A stretch of DNA of 32,421 nucleotides from Planctomycetota bacterium. Its GTDB lineage: Bacteria; Planctomycetota; J058. The notes beneath the pieces were generated by a model. It was not told the DNA's origin and ran no database searches. It worked only from the letters and a program-made list of their open reading frames with translations. Shown here piece by piece: positions 8,588-17,708 of the stretch (positions are counted from its first letter, which is position 1; every line of letters starts with the position of its first letter). The stretch is from NCBI GenBank assembly GCA_019636275.1, contig JAHBXY010000106.1, positions 1 through 32,421 on the forward strand, in the 5' to 3' direction. The position numbers and the translations under genes were made by a program.

Positions 8588-8607
8588 CCCGACCCAGGGT
8601 AGTGCCA
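8588..8607 (+). repeat. 20-bp direct repeat, right copy (flanks kinase gene)
   Basis: Exact second copy of CCCGACCCAGGGTAGTGCCA, 27 bases past the kinase stop and 2384 bases from the left copy. The surrounding 8562-8763 gap shows no gene. Confidence 0.85.
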
Positions 8608-8763
8608 CCGTCTCCGGCCGGCTCCGCGAAGTCCATGGTACGCCGGGCCAGGGTCGTCGTTACCCGCCGTGCGCCACTACCGATGGTTGGTCTCGGCCCA
8701 GCCGGTAGCTCACGGCGCTTGCTGGAGGAACGCGTTGCTCGGGGTTCCGGAGCGGTCAGCGTC

Positions 8764-8933
8764 ATGAACGACACGCGACTCGGCGCACTCGAACGCCGCT
8801 GGAAGGAGACCGGCTCCCTCGACGACGAGGCCGCCTACCTGCTGGTATGCGTGCGGGTGGGGACCTTCGCCCGGAGCGCTTGGAGTTGGCCGCGTACTGC
8901 GGGCATGAGGGGCGAGGAGACTCGTCGACGTGA
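8764..8933 (+). pseudogene. Frameshifted relic of an 'LERRWKETGS...LELAAYCGHE' protein
   Basis: ATG 8764 opens a frame reading MNDTRLGALERRWKETGS and then DDEAAYLLVCVRVGTF. The homologous continuation (PERLELAAYCGHEG) is found in a different frame starting at about 8869, so one base has been gained or lost near 8862-8870. The continued frame then stops at TGA 8931-8933. From memory, this N-terminal motif occurs in many planctomycete-type uncharacterised proteins of much greater length, so only the first ~55 residues survive here. Function is unknown. The relic directly abuts the recombinase tail, consistent with decay at the edge of a mobile segment. Confidence 0.6.
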
Positions 8934-8940
8934 GCCGTCC

Positions 8941-9078
8941 GACGGACATACGCACCTCCGGTCCAGGGAGTTACTCGGCCACGCCCGCCTCGACACGACC
9001 GCGATCGGCGTGGAGGTTGAGCGGGAAGACCTGCGCCGGGTCATCGAGGTGCTCGATCACACACGTCGAAGCCAGTAG
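8941..9078 (+). pseudogene. Tyrosine recombinase (phage-integrase family) C-terminal remnant
   Basis: The frame reads LRSRELLGHARLDTTAIGVEV and then EDLRRVIEVLDHTRR before TAG 9076-9078. This matches the end of the integrase catalytic domain, usually '..QELLGHASLxTTxIYTHV...DLRRVI'. The catalytic Tyr position (IY) reads IG here. The upstream Arg and His boxes are absent; the preceding DNA is the frameshifted relic. It is therefore a dead fragment, marking a past integration event. Its last 22 bases overlap the 3' end of the convergent toxin gene. Confidence 0.65.
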
Positions 9079-9362
9079 TCGGGACGGCGTTTGTCGTGAG
9101 CGATGGCAAGGACGCGGATCGCGTCCGGCGTCTCCATGAACACGACACGGTACGGGAAGCGGCGAACGTGGGCCTGCCGGACCGGCTGCCCAGCCACCGT
9201 CCTGACGACCGGGTGTTGCTCGATCGCCTGAAGCCGGGCCAACGTCTCGATCACGGCGGTCAGGTAGTCCTCGCCGAGCCCTGGTCGCTGCGCCTCGTAC
9301 CAGTCCTGCGCGGACAGATACTCGTCGCGTGCCTCTGGCTCGACCTGGACCGGCTTGGTCAA
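9057..9362 (-). CDS. ParE/RelE-type toxin
   Basis: A 101-residue protein. TTG 9362 is chosen because it overlaps the antitoxin stop by four bases (TTGA) and yields the normal family N-terminus 'TKPVQVEPEARDEYLSAQDWY'-like; the frame stays open upstream but inside the antitoxin. Family marks are 'EARDEYLSAQDWYEAQRPGL', 'VRRFPYRVVFMETPDAIRVL' and 'AIAHDKRRPDYWLRR'. RelE/ParE superfamily toxins act as ribosome-dependent mRNA interferases or gyrase poisons; which one applies cannot be told here. It is co-transcribed downstream of the antitoxin. The pair probably stabilises the island. Confidence 0.88.
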   Translation of the reverse strand: MTKPVQVEPEARDEYLSAQDWYEAQRPGLGEDYLTAVIETLARLQAIEQHPVVRTVAGQPVRQAHVRRFPYRVVFMETPDAIRVLAIAHDKRRPDYWLRRV

Positions 9363-9592
9363 TCGCGCCGAAGCCGCGCGCGCGCCTCGGCCTCGACCTG
9401 CTCCCATGGGACGCCGGGCTCTCCGGCCAGGACACGGCGAGCACGTCGGTCGATCTCGGCATCCCAGGCAGCGTTCACGTCGCCCTCGTCCTCGCCGTCG
9501 ATGCTCGCCAGCAGCGCCGCTGCGACCTCGGCCCGCTCAGGGAGCGGGAGCTTCATGGCGGCTTCCAGGACGCTGCGGGTCTGCTCGGTCAT
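9359..9592 (-). CDS. Antitoxin, addiction-module component family (PF09720-like)
   Basis: A 77-residue protein from ATG 9592. The sequence runs MTEQTRSVLEAAMKLPLPER, then AEVAAALLASIDGEDEGDVN and AAWDAEIDRRARRVLAGEPG, ending in a 'W..V.AEARARL' helix. This is the signature of the short unstable antitoxins (TIGR02574/PF09720) that pair with RelE/ParE toxins. GGAG lies three bases before the ATG, which is short spacing. The gene precedes the toxin, as is usual, with a four-base overlap. The frame continues upstream without homology, so the shorter start is preferred. Confidence 0.88.
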   Translation of the reverse strand: MTEQTRSVLEAAMKLPLPERAEVAAALLASIDGEDEGDVNAAWDAEIDRRARRVLAGEPGVPWEQVEAEARARLRRD

Positions 9593-9746
9593 GAACTCCA
9601 GGATAGCCAGCGGGTGCGACTTCTGGCACGTGCCTGTGAGGCCGGCCATCGTCCCTGAACCATGCCGCGGTCTGGTGCTCGGACAAACCAGCATCGAGTT
9701 CGCGGATTGGGGGCCAGCCCCATGTAGGAGTCCACCGACCGCCAGC

Positions 9747-9792
9747 CCAGGTGTCAGTAGACTCGGCACCTGGCGAGTCCGTCAGCTGACGG
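9747..9792. repeat. Cluster of overlapping inverted repeats near the right island edge
   Basis: Three structures are stacked. CCAGGTG (9747-9753) pairs with CACCTGG (9767-9773). GACTCG (9760-9765) pairs with CGAGTC (9774-9779). A 14-bp perfect palindrome, CCGTCAGCTGACGG, covers 9779-9792. The remainder of the 9593-9912 gap has no gene I can support. This is where base composition returns to the GC-rich host style. It could be a recombination site remnant or a regulatory structure. Confidence 0.55.
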
Positions 9793-9900
9793 GTCGCCCG
9801 CGCCGCCTGGCGGGGCAGTCAGCGTGACGTCCTCTTCCCTCACGGTGCGTACGGCCTACCTCGCCCGGGGCGGGCTGTGGCGCGCCTCCGCCGCGGCCTC

Positions 9901-9906
9901 TAGAGT
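9901..9906 (+). promoter_or_regulatory. Possible -10 element placing a leaderless start at 9913
   Basis: TAGAGT sits six bases before the GTG start of the tandem kinase gene, and no Shine-Dalgarno sequence precedes the GTG. This spacing would put transcription initiation at or next to the start codon. No clear -35 is visible. Confidence 0.3.
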
Positions 9907-9912
9907 GCCCCC

Positions 9913-13275
<3,363 letters not shown>

Positions 13276-13279
13276 ACCG

Positions 13280-13495
13280 GTGACCACGTCCGCCGCCGAC
13301 CTCGCGCAGCGTCAGCTCGACCTTCCACACCTTCACTGCAGGTGGAATCCGCAGTCCACGCGCGCTCGGCGGCGCGTTGGCCACCACCGCCGGGCCGACC
13401 GCCGACCTGCCGCGCCGCCGGGCGCGTGTGGGACAAGGCTGCGGGGCCAGCGTCCTGGCGCCAGCACCACCACGGGACGAGGTCGCACGAGATGA
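13280..13495 (+). pseudogene. Truncated 5' duplicate of the downstream NTF2-like gene
   Basis: Four bases after the kinase stop, a GTG with a GGAGGAGG-type leader begins MTTSAADLAQRQLD, nearly identical to the first residues of the intact gene at 13492 (MTTAADLAQRQLD). Homology ends after ~14 codons. The frame then runs through unrelated, lower-GC sequence with no recognisable domain and stops at TGA 13493-13495, overlapping the next ATG as ATGA. The two DNA copies (13280-13320 and 13492-13531) differ at several bases. It may now act only as a translated leader coupling the kinase to the NTF2-like gene. Confidence 0.55.
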
Positions 13496-13836
13496 CCACC
13501 GCCGCCGATCTCGCGCAGCGTCAACTCGACGCCTACAACGCCCACGACATCGAGGCCTTCGTCGCCTGCTTCGCCGAGGACGTGGTCGTGGCCGACGTGC
13601 GCACGGGCGCCGTGATCATGCAGGGGCGCGAGGCCATGCACGCGCGCTACGGGGCGCTCTTCGCGCGGCCCGCCCTGCACGCCGCGCTCGTCAGCCGAAC
13701 GACGCTCGGCGACGACGTCGTCCTCGATGTCGAGCGCGTCGCCGGGCTGCGCGACGACGGCGGCGAGGTCGACGCGGTCGCGATCTACGAGCGGCGCGGC
13801 GACGTGATCGCGCGGGTGTGGTTCGTCAGGCCCTGA
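13492..13836 (+). CDS. NTF2/SnoaL-like small protein (steroid delta-isomerase-like fold)
   Basis: A 114-residue protein from ATG 13492, preceded by GGACGAGG about ten bases upstream. The pattern 'AQRQLDAYNAHDIEAFVACF', 'DVVVADVRTGAVIMQGREAM' and 'HARYGALF' matches nuclear-transport-factor-2/SnoaL-like cone folds. The C-terminus has 'EVDAVAIYERRGDVIARVWF', as in nuclear transport factor 2 family cyclase-, isomerase- or ligand-binding proteins. Its reaction cannot be assigned. It follows the tandem kinase and a duplicated 5' fragment and is convergent with the TauE/SafE gene, overlapping it by 11 bases. Confidence 0.85.
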   Translation: MTTAADLAQRQLDAYNAHDIEAFVACFAEDVVVADVRTGAVIMQGREAMHARYGALFARPALHAALVSRTTLGDDVVLDVERVAGLRDDGGEVDAVAIYERRGDVIARVWFVRP

Positions 13837-14581
13837 GCTCGAGGGCCGCGAGCGCGAGCATCGCCAGGCCCACGACCAGGAGGAGCCCGCCCAGGAGCTG
13901 CCGCAGGCGCGCCTGCGGCACGCGGCCGGCGAGCGAAGCGCCGCCGACGCCGGCCGCCGCCGCGCCGAGCGCGAAGAGCACGAGCCGCCGGTCGAGCAGG
14001 TCGACCTGCGAGGCCACCGCCCCCAGGCCGGCGAGCGCGTTGACGGCCACGACCACGAGCGACGTGGCCACGGCCCGCCGCGGGCTCAGGCCGGCCACGA
14101 GCGTCAGCGCCGGCACGACGGCGAAGCCGCCGCCGACGCCGACGAGCCCGGTGAGGGCGCCGGCGCCGACGCCGGCCAGGAGCACCGGGGCGACACGCGC
14201 CCGTCCGGCGGACGGCGCGGGGTCGCCCCGCCTCGGGCCGCGGGCCAGCAGGGCGCCGGCGGTCAGGGCCACGAGGGCGAACAGGGCCGACTGGGCCGGC
14301 CCCGGGAGGCGCCGGGCCAGGAGCGCCGTGACCAGGCTCGCGGGCGCGCCCGCGCCGCCCGTGAGCAGGGCGGCGCGGCCGTCGACCGCCCCGGCCCGCA
14401 GGTGCGGGCCGAGGCTCGCCAGCGCGGCCGCCGCGACGATCAGCAGGGCGCCCGCCTTCGCGCCGGCGGGGTCCAGGCCGAGGAGGCCGAGGAGCGGCAC
14501 CGCGAGCATGCTCCCGCCGCCGCCCACGAGGCCGAGGAGCAGGCCCACGACCGCGCCGAGCGCCAGGGTGACGGCGGTCAC
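13826..14581 (-). CDS. TauE/SafE (TSUP) family sulfite/sulfonate exporter
   Basis: A 251-residue polytopic inner-membrane protein from GTG 14581, with GAGG overlapping the previous gene's stop six bases upstream. Two related halves are visible, each with a Gly-rich TSUP signature: 'GLLLGLVGGGGSMLAVPLL' near the N-terminus and 'GALTGLVGVGGGFAVVPAL' mid-protein. About eight hydrophobic segments are separated by short loops. The family exports sulfite, sulfoacetate or related anions. It lies eight bases downstream of a persulfide dioxygenase/rhodanese gene on the same strand. Disposal of sulfite or thiosulfate produced by persulfide oxidation is therefore the likely role. Confidence 0.92.
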   Translation of the reverse strand: MTAVTLALGAVVGLLLGLVGGGGSMLAVPLLGLLGLDPAGAKAGALLIVAAAALASLGPHLRAGAVDGRAALLTGGAGAPASLVTALLARRLPGPAQSALFALVALTAGALLARGPRRGDPAPSAGRARVAPVLLAGVGAGALTGLVGVGGGFAVVPALTLVAGLSPRRAVATSLVVVAVNALAGLGAVASQVDLLDRRLVLFALGAAAAGVGGASLAGRVPQARLRQLLGGLLLVVGLAMLALAALELRA

Positions 14582-14589
14582 GGGTCACC

Positions 14590-15915
14590 TCACTTCGCGC
14601 CGCCGACGGCGCAGGTCGAGGGCGCCGCGTCGCCGTCGTCCCGGGCGCCGCCGACCGCGCAGGTCGACCCGCCGACCGCGCAGGTCGACCCGCCGCCCGC
14701 GGCCGCCGGCGCGCGGTTCCAGGGGGCCTGCATCAGCACCAGCGCCAGCCCGCAGGTGCCCGTGAGCCCCGCGAACGTCAGCCCCGCGCCGAAGAAGCCG
14801 GCCAGGACCAGGAACCAGGGGTTCACGAGCGCCCCGAGGAGCGTCCCCGTGAGCACGCCCAGGCCGACGATCAGCTGCACCTGCCGGTCGACGCTCAGGT
14901 GCCGGCGCCCCTCCTTCAGCGGCAGGCCGGCCTTGCGCCAGCCGACGACGCCGCCCTCGAGCACGCGCGCCTTGCGCCCCTGGCGCAGGAGCGTCTGCGA
15001 GGCCAGCGTCGCGCGCACGCCGGTGCGGCACACCACGACGACCTCCTCGCCCTCCGGGACCTCGTCGAGGCGTCCGGTCAGCTCGCCCAGCGGGACGTTC
15101 CGGGCCCCGTCGAGCCGCTCGGCCTCGAACTCGAGCGGCGAGCGGACGTCGAGCAGGAAGGGGCCCCCGCCGGCCCGGCGCAGGGCGTCGAGGTCGCGGG
15201 GCGCGATCGTGGGCGAGTCGGGCTCCTCGGCCAGGTTGAAGCGCAGGATCTCCGCCATGTTCGCCGGCGGCGCGCCCTTGACGTCGAGCCGCGCGACGAG
15301 CTTCGCCCGGTCGTGCTCCGACAGGAGCGGGTTCTTCTGCCGCTCGTCGCCGATCGTGCTCTCGGGCGTGCCCACGTAGTCGTGGCCCGGGTGGACCACC
15401 GTGTCGTCGGGCAGGCCCTCGAAGCGGCGGAACGTGTCGAACAGGTCGTCGGCGCTGCCGCCCATGAAGTCCGTGCGCCCGGCGCCGCCCACGAACAGGG
15501 CGTCGCCCGTGAACAGGTGCCCGTCGACCAGCAGGGCCAGCGAGTCGGGCGTGTGGCCCGGCGCGTCCAGCACCCGCACCTCGACGCCGCCCAGCGGCAG
15601 GACGTCGTCGCCCTGCACCCGGCGCGCCGGCGCCTTCAGCTTGGCCCGGGTGTGCGCCAGGAGCTCGGCGCCCTCCCGCGCGGCCAGCTTGCGCGCGCCC
15701 GACAGGTGGTCGGCGTGCGTGTGGGTGTCCGCCACCCAGCGGAGCCGCGCCCCCCGGGCGCGCAGCCGCGCCTGCAGCGCGTCGACCTGGTCGAGGCGCG
15801 GGTCGATCACCAGCGCCTCGCGGCTGGCCTCGTCGATCACCAGGTAGGCCACGCACCCCTCGCGGTCGTGCTTCAGCGCCTCCACCGTCGTCCGCTGCGT
15901 CGTCTGCGTGCTCAT
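14590..15915 (-). CDS. Persulfide dioxygenase (ETHE1-like) fused to rhodanese, membrane domain and STCAVGG-repeat tail
   Basis: A 441-residue protein; ATG 15915 has a strong leader, AAGGAGG, five bases away. Residues 1-~240 are a metallo-beta-lactamase fold with THTHADH (64-70), His121, Asp138 and His178, as in ETHE1-type persulfide dioxygenases that oxidise glutathione persulfide to sulfite. Residues ~250-335 are a rhodanese with the persulfide-carrying Cys296 in CRTGVR. Residues ~345-398 hold two transmembrane helices of the YgaP/DUF2892 type ending 'TGTCGLALVLMQAPWN'. The last ~40 residues are unusual: three STCAVGG motifs with Cys412, Cys419 and Cys435. The fusion would couple sulfur transfer to oxidation at the inner membrane. 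Transcription is probably controlled by the divergent ArsR protein. Confidence 0.93.
   Translation of the reverse strand: MSTQTTQRTTVEALKHDREGCVAYLVIDEASREALVIDPRLDQVDALQARLRARGARLRWVADTHTHADHLSGARKLAAREGAELLAHTRAKLKAPARRVQGDDVLPLGGVEVRVLDAPGHTPDSLALLVDGHLFTGDALFVGGAGRTDFMGGSADDLFDTFRRFEGLPDDTVVHPGHDYVGTPESTIGDERQKNPLLSEHDRAKLVARLDVKGAPPANMAEILRFNLAEEPDSPTIAPRDLDALRRAGGGPFLLDVRSPLEFEAERLDGARNVPLGELTGRLDEVPEGEEVVVVCRTGVRATLASQTLLRQGRKARVLEGGVVGWRKAGLPLKEGRRHLSVDRQVQLIVGLGVLTGTLLGALVNPWFLVLAGFFGAGLTFAGLTGTCGLALVLMQAPWNRAPAAAGGGSTCAVGGSTCAVGGARDDGDAAPSTCAVGGAK
14598..14700. repeat. Short repeats encoding the STCAVGG tail motifs
   Basis: Around 14650-14695 a 21-bp unit, CCGACCGCGCAGGTCGACCCG on the + strand, occurs twice in tandem. 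A diverged third copy lies near 14602-14622. Read on the - strand, each encodes S/G-STCAVGG. Protein sequence is kept although the third DNA copy has drifted. Confidence 0.75.
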
Positions 15916-15931
15916 GACGCCCTCCTTGGGT

Positions 15932-15960
15932 ATGACTATATTCGCATGCGGTGATATAGT
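15932..15960 (+). promoter_or_regulatory. Sigma70-type promoter for the ArsR-family gene
   Basis: On the + strand, ATGACT (15932-15937) and TATAGT (15955-15960) are 17 bases apart. The -10 is one arm of the palindrome and overlaps the -35 of the opposing promoter. The -35 is weaker than the one on the other strand. Confidence 0.5.
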
Positions 15961-15961
15961 C
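15934..15961. promoter_or_regulatory. Palindromic ArsR operator between the divergent sulfur genes
   Basis: GACTATAT (15934-15941) and ATATAGTC (15954-15961) are perfect inverted arms around a 12-bp spacer. The site is AT-rich in a region otherwise near 75-80% G+C and lies between the divergent ArsR-family and persulfide-dioxygenase genes. ArsR-family repressors bind such imperfect 12-2-12-like palindromes over promoters, so autoregulation plus control of the sulfur genes is the natural inference. Confidence 0.8.
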
Positions 15962-15963
15962 AA
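15935..15963 (-). promoter_or_regulatory. Sigma70-type promoter for the persulfide dioxygenase gene
   Basis: On the - strand, TTGACT (15963-15958) and TATAGT (15940-15935) are separated by exactly 17 bases. The predicted start is near 15928, so the leader would begin almost at the AAGGAGG ribosome site (15927-15921). The whole promoter lies inside the palindromic operator. Confidence 0.7.
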
Positions 15964-16002
15964 GTGGTGGGTAGGATGAACGCACGGGGGGGAGGGAAGG
16001 CC

Positions 16003-16353
16003 ATGGCCGGCAAGAAGAAGCAGAAGGCGCCGCTCTCGCGCGAGGCGCTCGAGCTCGTGGCCCAGCGCTTCAAGGCGCTGGCCGACCCCACGCGCCTGGC
16101 GCTGCTCCAGGCCCTGTTCGAGGGCGAGCGGACCGTGCAGGAGCTGTGCGAGGCCACCGGGACCAACCAGGCCAACGCCAGCAAGCACCTGGCGCTGCTC
16201 ACCGACCAGGGCCTGCTCGCCCGGCGCAAGGACGGCCTGTTCGTCCGCTACCGGATCGACGACCCCACCGTCCACGCGCTGTGCGAGCTCGTGTGCGGCT
16301 CGCTGGCCCGGCGCTTCGAGGCGGTCCGCGCCCACCTCGTGCCGGAGGACTGA
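16003..16353 (+). CDS. ArsR/SmtB-family repressor, probable sulfide/persulfide sensor
   Basis: A 116-residue winged-helix regulator. ATG 16003 is preferred to upstream in-frame starts because GGAGG at 15991-15995 is seven bases away. 'FKALADPTRLALLQALFEGE' is the usual N-terminal part, 'CEATGTNQANASKHLALL' is the recognition helix region and 'GLLARRKDGLFVRYRIDD' is the wing. Cys49, Cys94 and Cys98 are present. The 'ALCELVCGSLA' helix recurs, from memory, in ArsR proteins linked to rhodanese and MBL genes. A thiol switch like that of BigR/SqrR is plausible, although the cysteine positions are not identical to those. Arsenic sensing is less likely because no ELCVCD box or arsenic genes are present. 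It diverges from the sulfur operon across the palindromic site. Confidence 0.9.
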   Translation: MAGKKKQKAPLSREALELVAQRFKALADPTRLALLQALFEGERTVQELCEATGTNQANASKHLALLTDQGLLARRKDGLFVRYRIDDPTVHALCELVCGSLARRFEAVRAHLVPED

Positions 16354-16354
16354 C

Positions 16355-17065
16355 GTGACGCGACCGGTCTTCGAGATCCTCGACTGGGCCGACACGCCGA
16401 TCGGCGGGCTGTGCCTGCGCCGGCGCGAGCTCCTCGGGCGCCCGGGGGTCGTCGTCACCGAGGTGACGATCGACCACGAGCTGCTCATGAGCAGCCTGAA
16501 CACCGCCTCCGAGGAGGCGCTGGCCGCCCGCGCGGTCGCGCGCCATGGCGGCGACGGCCTGCGCGTGCTCGTGGGCGGCCTGGGCCTCGGCTACACGGCC
16601 CGCGCGGCGCTCGCGAGCCCGCGCGTCGCGGCCGTGCGCGTGGTCGAGCTCCTCCCCGAGGTGATCGGCTGGCTGCGCCGCGGCCTCGTGCCGCTCTCGG
16701 CCGAGCTCCAGGCCGACCCGCGCCTCGAGGTCGTCGAGGGCGACGCCTACGCCGGGCTCCTCGGCCCGCCGGGCGACGAGCGCTGGGACCTCGTGCTGAT
16801 CGACGTCGACCACACCCCCGACGAGCCGCTCGACCGCGCCAGCGGCGCCTTCTACACGGCGGACGGCCTGCGGCGCGTGGCCGCGCACCTCGCGCCCGGC
16901 GGCCTCCTGGGCGTGTGGTCGGCCGGCGACGACGACCCGCGCTTCGCCCGCGCGCTGGGCGAGGTGTTCGACGACGTCGCCATCGAGCGCGTCCCCTGGC
17001 ACGACGAGCTCTTCGACGACGGCCGCGACGAGGAGGACGTGCTGTTCTTCGCCCGCCGCCGCTGA
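16355..17065 (+). CDS. Spermidine-synthase-like / class I methyltransferase-fold protein
   Basis: A 236-residue protein from GTG 16355, one base after the ArsR stop, so the two form an operon. A Rossmann-type domain is visible: motif I 'RVLVGGLGLGYTARAAL', acidic strand end 'VRVVELLPEVIGW', 'LEVVEGDAY', and 'WDLVLIDVDHTPDEPL', followed by 'HLAPGGLLGVWSA'. This resembles spermidine synthase-like (SpeE) proteins of uncharacterised function rather than a full polyamine synthase, since the N-terminal beta-strand domain is short ('GGLCLRRRELLGRPGVVVTE'). A possible link to sulfur chemistry is only by position. Confidence 0.82.
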   Translation: MTRPVFEILDWADTPIGGLCLRRRELLGRPGVVVTEVTIDHELLMSSLNTASEEALAARAVARHGGDGLRVLVGGLGLGYTARAALASPRVAAVRVVELLPEVIGWLRRGLVPLSAELQADPRLEVVEGDAYAGLLGPPGDERWDLVLIDVDHTPDEPLDRASGAFYTADGLRRVAAHLAPGGLLGVWSAGDDDPRFARALGEVFDDVAIERVPWHDELFDDGRDEEDVLFFARRR

Positions 17066-17708
17066 TCCCGTCCGCTCGGATCATCCCGCCCAGGCGAGCG
17101 ATGGGGACGGGCGGAACGGGACAGTTCGTGCCAGTCCAGGGCTTTCGACGATCGCCCGCCCCTCGCGAGCGCATCACTCGTCGCAGGCCGAGCGCTTCGC
17201 TCATCGCAGGATCCCCTTGATCCTCCAGCCCAAGCGAGCGATGGGGACGGGCGGAACGGGACAGTTCGTGCCAGTCCAGGGCTTTCGACGATCGCCCGCC
17301 CCCTCGCGAGCGCATCACTCGTCGCAGGCCGAGCGCTTCGCTCATCGCAGGATCCCCTTGATCCTCCAGCCCAAGCGAGCGATGGGGACGGGCGGAACGG
17401 GACAGTTCGTGCCAGTCCAGGACTTTCGACGATCGCCCGCCCCTCGCGAGCGCAACACTCGTCGCAGGCCGAGCGCTTCGCTCATCGCAGGATCCCCTTG
17501 ATCCTCCAGCCCAAGCGAGCGATGGGGACGGGCGGAACGGGACAGTTCATGCCAGTCCGGGACTCTCGCCGATCGCCCGCCCCTCGCGAGCGCATCACTC
17601 ATCGCAGGTGTCGGACCCATCCCGTAGATTCCACGCCCGAGCGAGCGATGGGGACGCTGGGCTCACGCCGATCGCCCGCCCCTCGCGAGCGCATCCGTCG
17701 CAGGTCCC
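17066..17708. repeat. Five tandem copies of a ~140-bp intergenic repeat
   Basis: The marker GCGAGCGATGGGGACG recurs with ATGGGG at 17101, 17241, 17382, 17522 and 17648, giving periods of 140, 141, 140 and 126. Copies 1-4 are nearly identical (single-base changes such as GGGCTTT/GGACTTT and one added C); copy 5 is shortened. Each full unit carries the hairpin GAGCG-CTT-CGCTC (17190-17202 in the first) and the hairpin AGGATC-CCCTT-GATCCT (17208-17224 in the first). Reading frames run through the units on both strands, but they only reflect the repeat and match no family. The array fills the gap between the methyltransferase-like gene and the helicase. Confidence 0.93.

Noticed and set aside
9613..9769. 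Longer antitoxin N-terminus
   Set aside because: The additional residues do not resemble the antitoxin family, and ATG 9592 gives the canonical start.
16003..16353. Arsenic-resistance regulator
   Set aside because: There is no ELCVCD metal box and no arsenic genes; the neighbours are sulfur-oxidation genes.
17217..17501. Small proteins encoded within the tandem repeats
   Set aside because: Frames follow the repeat on both strands, start and stop inconsistently between units, and show no homology I recognise.
17066..17708. CRISPR array
   Set aside because: The whole ~140-bp unit is repeated with no unique spacers, and no cas genes are present.
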